Origin: RQOF01 sp964461135
GTDB taxonomy: Bacteria; Calditrichota; Calditrichia; RBG-13-44-9
Assembly (NCBI GenBank): GCA_964461135.1
Contig: CAYWTB010000074.1
Coordinates: forward strand, 1 to 22,695
DNA: 22,695 nt
Direction: 5' to 3'
Shown here: one piece after another, positions 1 through 5,948 of the stretch
How positions within the stretch are numbered: position 1 is the first letter of the stretch
Layout: each line of letters opens with the position of its first letter
Notes under the pieces: model-generated
What the model was told of the DNA's origin: nothing
Seen by the model: the letters and a program-made list of their open reading frames with translations, nothing else
Databases searched by the model: none
Made by a program: the position numbers and the translations under genes

Positions 1-47
1 CACCTGATAATTAAATCCCGGTGGGATCCCTTTGGTATCATTTGATA

Positions 48-2162
48 CTATTTCATCAAAACCATCTTCCTCGTCTGGACATAATCGCCTGCCTGTAATC
101 TGTACAGATACACACCACTGGCCAGGTTACTCGCATCCCATTCGTACTTATAGGAACCAGAAAGTAGAGAAGCAGAAAGCAGGGTGGTGACCTCTTCACC
201 CAAGATGTTCAAAACCTTCAGACACACCTCACTGGTTTTTGGCAGATCAAACTCTATGGTTGTAATGGGATTGAAGGGATTGGGGTAGTTCTGATAAAGA
301 GTAAAATGGTCTGGTATCTGAGGAGCTGGATTAGTAATAACCACCGGAGCACTAACGTCTACATGTAAGGGAATATCAATTACTGATAAAACAGTATCAT
401 TGGATATTATTCTAATTCTACCATAATAATCACCGGCCATTAATTGTCTGGCATCTAATACAACGCTCAGTATGGTTGAATCATATGCCGGTATTTGTCC
501 CATGCTGTTTGAAATATCAATCCAATTTGCCTGCAAATAGCCAAAACCAAATCTGTTCAGAGAATTGATATCATTGGCATCATCTTCAAAAACAACAGTG
601 CTTCCATCAGTTATCTCAATGTCATCAATAAAAAAACCATGAAGAGACGGGTCATCAAGCGTACAATAACCTTCATCCGATGCAAAAGCAAATCGGATGA
701 TCACACTATCCGATTTATATGCGCTTAAATCAAAATCAACCGGAGTCCAGGACCCATTATGACCTCCCCAGCCCGGAGTTACCCCAAGATTCCAGCCATC
801 GGGATTACTAAAACTGTACAAATGATTACAATTGTACAGCGGAGTTGCAGGATATGCCACCTCAAAACTACGACCTCCATCAACCGACACCCAAACGTTA
901 CAACCATCCCATCCATCATAGGGTGGATATATCGCAGGATCTTCAAGTGCCCACAGACCCATCCAGCTTAAATGGGGTGCATTTGTTCCGGAAAGATCGA
1001 GAATTGGGGTTTCCAGATACTGCAGACAACTATTATAATATCCATGGATTGAAGTATCGCCACACCACCAGCTAAGGCTGTCCCATGCCATAAATTCATC
1101 GGTATGAAACAAGATTTTTGATTCAAAATCTGATGCGGAATATTCCAGTGTGTTCAGTCCCAGATTATTAATGGTAATTTTCTGCACCATGGTGTCACCA
1201 GCTGTCAGAGAAAGATCCACTTGTTCCGGTGAAATCGATATAACTGAACCTCCGGCTATTTCATTCCAGATAAATGGTGACCAGGTGCCGATGAAACATT
1301 CGCCCCATCGTATCCGGAAATAACCCGCTTCACCCCAGTTCGGACCCCAGCTGTTTTTGACAATCCAGCTCTGCTCGGAGTCGTCCCAGCCCACCAGCAG
1401 AACCAGGTGCCCTCCTGCCACATCACCCCAGGAATACTGATATACTCCCCCTGAATAATAAAATAAATCGGTAAATACAGTCAGATAGGTGGATACCGGA
1501 TGTATCAGTATGGCATTTTTAAGATTATCGATGATAGCTTCATCCATGGTAACCCATCCCCACCCGGGAATGGTGACTGCTTCATCTGCCCAGTTGCTGC
1601 AGGCAGAGCCGCAGGGAATGGTATCAGTAGCAAAATAGGGGAGACATGCTTCCGAAGGCACTCCCACATTCTTGACAAATTCAAGGGCCAGCGCAGCGGA
1701 GCCTCCGGAGCAGGATCCGGCGTTACCGCAGGAGAGAATAAACTGCTCGGAGAGATCAATCATTGAGTCGAGATTGGCATGATATATTTTCCACCAGGCC
1801 TCCACCTGGGCAATGGCGGAAAAGTCCCAGCAGCTGCCACAGTCAGCCTGATTTTTGACCGGGGTAATCCAGTTTCCGTTATGATATCTCCAGTCGAATT
1901 CCGTAGGTAAGCTGTCAGCCGGAGGAAAGTTCAGCAATGGTGCCAGAGCAGATTCAGAGGGGTCGATAATTGCTCCTAACAGGTTTCTTCGCTCTTCTGC
2001 ACTCAATTTGGTAATCCAGTTGTCTGCTGCAGTCCAATTTGCGCCTTTTTCTCTGATGGCCTGTCTGATTTGTTCCAGTTCACCTGCCATTACATAATTA
2101 CACATACAACAAAAAAGAAGGATAAAAATCAGGTTTAGCAACCTTACCAATGATTTTTTCAT
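48..2162 (-). CDS. Secreted papain-family (C1) cysteine protease with T9SS sorting domain
   Basis: Predicted exported cysteine endopeptidase, released or surface-anchored through type IX secretion. The start is set at 2162, not at the upstream codon at 2195, because the later ATG has GGAG nearby and opens a signal peptide (MKKS plus a hydrophobic stretch to about residue 25). A short propeptide-like region leads into the papain domain (about 88-310), with catalytic Cys111 in QADCGSCW, His in GGHLVLL and Asn in KNSWG. A beta-rich region follows (about 315-600), including a segment that resembles the MAM-like part of immune-inhibitor-A proteases (SVDGGRSF, FFIDDIEI). The last 80 residues are a typical T9SS tail: YQNYPNPFNP, then GVYLYRL and KMVLMK. 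The stop is TAG. The gene has its own promoter and a structured leader, so it is probably monocistronic. Family assignment is firm; the substrate is unknown. Confidence 0.94.
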   Translation of the reverse strand: MKKSLVRLLNLIFILLFCCMCNYVMAGELEQIRQAIREKGANWTAADNWITKLSAEERRNLLGAIIDPSESALAPLLNFPPADSLPTEFDWRYHNGNWITPVKNQADCGSCWDFSAIAQVEAWWKIYHANLDSMIDLSEQFILSCGNAGSCSGGSAALALEFVKNVGVPSEACLPYFATDTIPCGSACSNWADEAVTIPGWGWVTMDEAIIDNLKNAILIHPVSTYLTVFTDLFYYSGGVYQYSWGDVAGGHLVLLVGWDDSEQSWIVKNSWGPNWGEAGYFRIRWGECFIGTWSPFIWNEIAGGSVISISPEQVDLSLTAGDTMVQKITINNLGLNTLEYSASDFESKILFHTDEFMAWDSLSWWCGDTSIHGYYNSCLQYLETPILDLSGTNAPHLSWMGLWALEDPAIYPPYDGWDGCNVWVSVDGGRSFEVAYPATPLYNCNHLYSFSNPDGWNLGVTPGWGGHNGSWTPVDFDLSAYKSDSVIIRFAFASDEGYCTLDDPSLHGFFIDDIEITDGSTVVFEDDANDINSLNRFGFGYLQANWIDISNSMGQIPAYDSTILSVVLDARQLMAGDYYGRIRIISNDTVLSVIDIPLHVDVSAPVVITNPAPQIPDHFTLYQNYPNPFNPITTIEFDLPKTSEVCLKVLNILGEEVTTLLSASLLSGSYKYEWDASNLASGVYLYRLQAGDYVQTRKMVLMK

Positions 2163-2268
2163 GGTGACTCCTTTTGGAATTAATAAAAAAAACACCTAAT
2201 CCAGATAAGCAAAAGTCTATTTTGACAATTTACTATCCATTAATGAGGAAGTATCAATTCAACATACA

Positions 2269-2352
2269 GAAGGGAGGTTGCCTCTAAATCCATCGTAAGC
2301 CGCACAGGCGTGTGTCCTGCTCCCTTCGATCAGGGCAACTTACCACAGGAGA
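2269..2352 (-). promoter_or_regulatory. Candidate structured leader RNA with H-type pseudoknot
   Basis: The first 84 or so bases of the predicted protease transcript can fold compactly. GTTGCC (2339-2334) pairs with GGCAAC (2282-2277). GAAGGGAG (2327-2320) lies inside that loop and pairs with CTCCCTTC (2276-2269) just beyond it, giving interlocked 6-bp and 8-bp perfect helices. Between them are short hairpin options, such as CACA/TGTG around 2303-2314 and CAGG/CCTG pairs. A GTAAG/CTTAC pairing (2343-2339 with 2299-2295) would compete with the first helix by one base. A U8 tract lies further down at 2192-2185. I do not recognise a known riboswitch class. The promoter position fixes the likely strand. 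Confidence 0.5.
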
Positions 2353-2358
2353 CTATAT

Positions 2359-2387
2359 ATTATACAAAAATATGTAATATTTGTCAA
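2359..2387 (-). promoter_or_regulatory. Consensus sigma70-type promoter of the protease gene
   Basis: On the minus strand TTGACA (2387-2382) and TATAAT (2364-2359) are separated by exactly 17 bases, and a TG lies just before the -10 box region. This is the best promoter match in the window. Transcription should start near 2352, which would give a leader of about 190 bases before the ATG at 2162. Confidence 0.8.
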
Positions 2388-2549
2388 GATTAAGGCATGC
2401 GATAGTAATATTTTTCAACCCCAATACAGCGCACAATTTTACGGGTAGCATCTACCCTCAAACCAAAACCGGTTATTTTAGGGATTTACTTTTTAAATCC
2501 TGGGGTCCCAAACCGCTTTCATGCCAATAATAAACTAACAGGAGGTTCA

Positions 2550-2765
2550 ATGAGATTTCAGGCACCTGAATTTCTGAAGTCTCTTGTCTGGCAGTCTATC
2601 CCAGCAAAATCGGTGATTCTGGCAGTCCACCCTTGCACACAGCAGCGGTTTTTAGGGAATAAAAAAAGGCGTTCACCCGAACGCCCTAAATACTCTAACA
2701 CGTATAACTTACAACTCATCACTTATTACTTTTTGGACTTGACTTTTTGGCTCTGTATATTATAA
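2550..2765 (+). pseudogene. Doubtful short ORF with strong ribosome binding site, possible gene remnant
   Basis: A 71-codon frame starts 4 bases after a perfect AGGAGG (2540-2545), the same style of start as the beta-barrel gene at 18239. The peptide has no recognisable domain. From about residue 37 it is simply the translation of the terminator repeat at 2661-2685 and the AT-rich tail after it. It may be the 5' stub of a gene cut off when the repeat block arrived. Translation is possible, but a functional product is unlikely. Confidence 0.2.
2661..2685 (-). terminator. Orphan intrinsic terminator, left copy of a repeated block
   Basis: GGCGTTC and GAACGCC form a 7-bp hairpin with a 4-base loop (2668-2685). 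Read on the minus strand, seven T follow (2667-2661). No minus-strand gene lies upstream for it to end. The block, including flanking bases on both sides, closely matches the terminator at 4838-4863 behind tRNA-Leu. Confidence 0.6.
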
Positions 2766-2851
2766 TCTTATACGTCTCACGATAGCGTTGATAAACTAAT
2801 TATGCAAGGGGATTTTACTGCAACTCCAAACCTTTAGCACGGAGTATTTGT

Positions 2852-3320
2852 ATGTCAGGTTCTAAAGAAAACAGTAGATCTCAATTGTCAATGTTCTCTG
2901 CCAAACGTCTAGATGTCTCAGCCCTGGAAGGCTGGCTGTGGGATGCTGCCTGCCAGATCAGGGGTCCGCTTGATGCACCAAAACCACTGGGCTCGGGCAA
3001 TACCTGACCGATGCTGTGAGGGCTGTTGCGCGAGAGAATCCAAGACTCTCCGGGGTGATAGATGTAACTGATTTCAATCCCACCACAGCCGGACAACGGA
3101 TCGTTGATGATAATCGGCTGGCAACATTGATATAAATCCTCAATAAATATCGCCTGTGTATGGAGGATTTGGAGAATATGGTGAACAGAAAAATGGCCGC
3201 AAAGTATTGCCATTGGATGGAACAATTGTGTTCCTCCAGAAAGCATAAGAAGAGTGAGCTGAAGCCGATAAACGCTTAAAGGAGGTATTAAAACAGTTAG
3301 GATTGGTAAACGGCAAATGA
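2852..3320 (+). pseudogene. hsdM: Remnant of type I restriction-modification methylase subunit (HsdM)
   Basis: Three short blocks in three different frames together look like a collapsed HsdM. Frame 1 starts at an ATG with GGAG upstream and contains LDVSALEGWLWDAACQIRG, followed by PLDAPK, the N-terminal signature of HsdM. After a frame change near 3001, the next block reads LTDAVRAVARENPRLSGVID then DFNPTTAGQRIVDDNRLATL, the region before the methylase core, and stops at TAA. A third frame ends AEADKRLKEVLKQLGL and its TGA overlaps the next gene's ATG (ATGA, 3317-3320). An intact HsdM has about 500 or more residues. Here the whole catalytic core, with the NPPF motif, is missing. The N-terminal and middle matches are convincing; the third block is assigned mainly from position. 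Confidence 0.72.
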
Positions 3321-4660
3321 GCAGATGGCAGGAAAGTGAAACCGTTGAATTCAAAGAGAACTGGACTGACAAGGCCCTTGAGGATCTGGTTGCTTTTTCG
3401 AATCATAAAGGTGGCGTGCTTTATTTAGGTGTGAAGGATACCGGTGAAATCATTGGTTGCAGTACTTCGGATAAAATGCAGCAACGGATCAGCGGACAGA
3501 TATATGATAAGCTGAGAGTTCTGCCTACGATTGCCATTGAAGAGCGAGAGAGAAAAGCCATTCTGGCCGTTCATATAACAAAAAGTGGATCACTGGTAAA
3601 TCTTGATGGAAGATACATATTACGATCGGGTTCGACCAACAGGCCGATGACCGGTGATGAAATCGGGAAGCGCGCCATGGCTCAAAGCGGGATTACCTGG
3701 GATTAGGTTAAAACAGAATGGGGATTGAATAAAGTTGAACCCGAACTGGTCAACCAATTTATCCGGTTGTCGAAACAACGGTTAACCAGTATTCAGGAGA
3801 GCGATTCCACAGAGCATATCCTCACCAATCTGGGGCTACTGGATGGTGATCGTCTGAACCGGGCAGGTATGCTTCTCTTCACCAGAGAACCTGATAAATT
3901 ATTTCATACTGTCAGATTGCGCATCGGTCGTTTAAAGGGCGCGGACATTCTGGACAGCCGGGAATTTACCGGTTCGCTTTTCCGGCAACTTGATCTGGCG
4001 ATGGATCGGTTGAAATCGTTGCTGCAGGTTCGGTATGATATTACCGTTAAAAAGCTTGACCTGGAAGGTTTACAGCGAAAAGAAGTATGGGAATATCCTC
4101 TTGAAGCATTGCGAGAGGCGGTGCTGAATGCCCTGATTCATCGGGATTACAGTATCAGCTCCGACATACAAATCCGGCTATATCAGGATGAATTGAGTAT
4201 CTGGAATCCCGGTGGTTTATTGGAAGGAATACATATCGAAGATCTTTATCAGAGGGAACATAAATCGTTACTTCGTAACCCGTTAATTGCCCAGGTATTT
4301 TATTATGCCGGTTTAATTGAAAAATGGGGAAGCGGCACTTATCGAATTTTAAATCTCTGTAAAGAGCAGAAACTACCGGCTCCTGTATTTGATGCAGATG
4401 AAAACAGTTTCAAAATTCATTTCAATAAAGATATATACACAATTGAAAATCTAATAAGATTAGTATTAAATGAACGACAAAGACAGGCAATTCGGTATAT
4501 TAAGCAGCAGGGCACAATAACCAATACTGAATACCAGAGACTTACAAATACATCAAAATCCACTGCGACAAGAGATTTGGATGAACTGATACAAAAAGGA
4601 CTTATCATCAAGAAAGGAAAAACAGGTCGAGGTACCAAATATATGCTAAAGGGCTCATAA
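3317..4660 (+). pseudogene. AlbA_2 / GHKL-ATPase / winged-helix protein, interrupted by one in-frame amber codon
   Basis: One reading frame of 448 codons runs from ATG 3317 to TAA 4660, broken only by TAG at 3704-3706. Upstream, residues 1-129 are an AlbA_2 (Schlafen-like) domain with ESETVEFKENW and a GGVLYLGV strand. Downstream, the same frame continues through a GHKL-type ATPase-like domain (LREAVLNALIHRDY, then a WNPGGL turn) and a C-terminal winged helix (about 375-440, STATRDLDELIQKGLI). The usual protein has all three parts in one chain of about 450-500 residues, so this is a single gene with a nonsense change, plausibly CAG to TAG. A TTG at 3725 lies in the same frame but has no convincing ribosome binding site. 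These proteins often sit inside type I restriction loci, which fits the hsdM remnant overlapping by ATGA. Their role is presumed regulatory. Confidence 0.85.
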
Positions 4661-4700
4661 AGGGCTCAATGGGTTCATAAACGGTTCATAAAAGGCTCAA
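4651..4700 (+). repeat. Short imperfect tandem repeat (about 10-11 bp, five copies) at the 3' end of the AlbA_2 gene
   Basis: Five imperfect copies of a GGCTCATAAA-like unit run from the last codons of the gene past its stop. Several copies encode or nearly encode the tripeptide KGS, so the C-terminus has probably grown and shrunk by slippage here. Confidence 0.6.
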
Positions 4701-4733
4701 AGCTAAATAAATTACTTAACTTCATTGATAAAA

Positions 4734-4828
4734 GTGCTGGCGGCCTGTCGCTCTGTCAACCGCCGGACAGGCCCGTCAGTCTTCCGACTGCCGGACAGGA
4801 GGGATTTTAAAACCCTCACGAGCGGTTG
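4734..4828 (-). repeat. Degenerate tRNA-Leu 3'-half copy split by a palindromic insert
   Basis: GTGCTGGCGG at 4734-4743 equals the bases at 4919-4928, the acceptor end of the intact tRNA-Leu. The segment 4801-4828 matches its T-arm and variable region, including an exact 12-base match (4817-4828 to 4944-4955) and a T-stem-like GAGGG/CCCTC. Between the two pieces lie 57 bases with REP-like structure: GCCGGACAGG occurs twice (4762-4771, 4790-4799), CAGTC/GACTG forms a hairpin (4777-4790), and CCTGTC (4744-4749) can pair with either GACAGG. This looks like a tRNA-derived attachment or duplication scar that later took up a small palindromic element. Confidence 0.6.
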
Positions 4829-4837
4829 ATAGGTAAT

Positions 4838-4863
4838 AAAAAAAGGCGTTCATCCCGAACGCC
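4838..4863 (-). terminator. Intrinsic terminator of secG / tRNA-Leu
   Basis: The 7-bp hairpin GGCGTTC/GAACGCC with a 5-base loop (4845-4863) is followed on the minus strand by seven T (4844-4838). It lies 57 bases past the tRNA 3' end and is the natural end of the secG-tRNA transcript. The AT-rich spacer between holds several TTATAACTTATTACTT-like direct repeats. Confidence 0.85.
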
Positions 4864-4919
4864 CCACAAACTCTCTCACTTATAACTTATTACTTAATAC
4901 TTATCACTTGCATTTCTCG

Positions 4920-5003
4920 TGCTGGCGGGGGGACTCGAACCCCCACGAGCGGTTGCCCACTGCCCCCTCAAGACAGCGTGTATGCCAATTCCACCACGCC
5001 AGC
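4920..5003 (-). tRNA. tRNA-Leu (anticodon GAG)
   Basis: The 84-base sequence folds as a class II tRNA. The acceptor stem is GCTGGCG with CGCCAGC and discriminator A at 4920. The D-arm region contains GTGGAATTGGCA. The anticodon loop is TTGAGGG with GAG at 4969-4967. There is a variable arm, and the T-arm is GGGGG-TTCGAGT-CCCCC. CCA is not encoded. It starts 9 bases after the secG stop codon and is probably processed from the secG transcript. Confidence 0.96.
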
Positions 5004-5012
5004 AGCAAATCT

Positions 5013-5438
5013 CTATTGAGGATTATCCTGTGCAGGCTGTTGTGGCTGTTGCTGTTGTTGTTGCGGCTGCTGCTGACCGGATGGGGCTGGAGCCTGCTGT
5101 TGCGGGAAGGGTTGCTCAGAACCTTCCATGGGTGCTACCGGCAGCGGATTTCCCTGCGTCTGCTGCTGCTGTTGCTGTTGCTGCTGAATTATACTTCCCC
5201 GTTCCGCCGAGGGCCGGCCGATGAACCCGATGGTCAGGCATATAAGACCGTAAGCGATGGCCAGAATGGTAGTGGCTTTCTGAAGAAAATTAGCCGCACC
5301 GCGGGGACCGAAAACACCGCCCATACCGGCGCCTCCGAATGAGGCCGCCAAACCTCCCCCCTTTGATGACTGCATCAATATGGTAACGGTCATTAATATG
5401 GCAACCAGCACAAATAATATGATTAACACACTATACAT
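5013..5438 (-). CDS. secG: SecG preprotein translocase subunit with glutamine-rich tail
   Basis: Inner-membrane subunit of the SecYEG channel that assists SecA-driven export. The ATG at 5438 is preferred over the longer frame because GGAGG lies 11 bases upstream and the first transmembrane segment starts at once (MYSVLIILFVLVAILM). The loop then carries the SecG hallmark: MQSSKGGGLAASFGG and a GVFGPRGAANFL stretch, followed by the second transmembrane helix (about 53-73). From about residue 84 the protein has an extra tail of some 58 residues that is mostly Gln and Pro, with runs of up to nine Gln. SecG is usually 70-120 residues, so the tail is an addition. The stop TAG leads directly into tRNA-Leu(GAG), as in the E. 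coli secG-leuU order. SecG identity is certain; the tail's role is unknown. Confidence 0.95.
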   Translation of the reverse strand: MYSVLIILFVLVAILMTVTILMQSSKGGGLAASFGGAGMGGVFGPRGAANFLQKATTILAIAYGLICLTIGFIGRPSAERGSIIQQQQQQQQQTQGNPLPVAPMEGSEQPFPQQQAPAPSGQQQPQQQQQQPQQPAQDNPQ

Positions 5439-5551
5439 AAAATTCAATACCTCCGATTCAAATTCGTCATTTTCAGCCCGCAAATTTAACAGAAATAAGT
5501 CCCTATTACAAGGTTTTTTTCATTTGCGGATGCGTTTCTAACCCTTAACTT

Positions 5552-5874
5552 AGTAGAGCGTTCCATAAATACGATAACATGAATTTTAGACAGGATTAAC
5601 AGGATTCAATAATAATTGAAATCCTGTAAATCTTATTATATGATTTTAAACCAACATCTCTGTTCTGCATTTGATATGGCAAAATAATTGTCTACTATTT
5701 GTAGATTTTAGAATATACATAGTAATAAACACTTTTGAAAAGAGGATTCATTCAGTACATGAACCTATACATTTTCACCCATTTATCCTAATGAGCCCGA
5801 TAATATGCTATGTCGTTCATCCTGTTTATCCTGTCTAAAATTAATACATTACTTTATTTATGAAATAGAGTACA
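5552..5874. mobile_element. MITE-like noncoding element, copy 1
   Basis: This AT-rich 323-bp block is homologous over its length to 8752-9096. Both ends form long imperfect terminal inverted repeats. An inner part of the arm, AGACAGGATTAACAGGAT (5588-5605), matches the reverse complement of 5819-5836 at 17 of 18 positions. The outer parts share a CATAAATA core. A central GAATATACATAGT is conserved in both copies. There is no credible ORF, which fits a non-autonomous element or a repeated structured RNA. It fills most of the secG-uvrC divergent gap. Target duplications are not clear. Confidence 0.65.
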
Positions 5875-5893
5875 TACCCATCGGAATCCGAGA

Positions 5894-5922
5894 TTGGAAC
5901 TTTCCCGAAAAATAAATATATT
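5894..5922 (+). promoter_or_regulatory. Probable uvrC promoter
   Basis: TTGGAA (5894-5899) and TATATT (5917-5922) are spaced by 17 bases, which would give a leader of about 20 bases before the uvrC ATG. An 11-base palindrome, TCGGAATCCGA (5881-5891), lies just upstream of the -35 box. No strong Shine-Dalgarno precedes the ATG. Confidence 0.5.
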
Positions 5923-5948
5923 GTATATGACACATATTAAGATCATAT

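Noticed and set aside
2269..2339. The double helix order on the plus strand resembled an HDV-like ribozyme.
   Set aside because: Only six bases separate the second strands of the two helices, leaving no room for P4 and the catalytic C region, and the promoter supports the other strand.
2269..2352. Known riboswitch classes (c-di-GMP-I, SAM, cobalamin, fluoride).
   Set aside because: None of the conserved core strings of these classes is present on either strand.
4908..5342. Plus-strand ORF opposite secG with leucine-rich repeats.
   Set aside because: It is the antisense of the tRNA and of the Gln codons of the secG tail; no ribosome binding site or homology.
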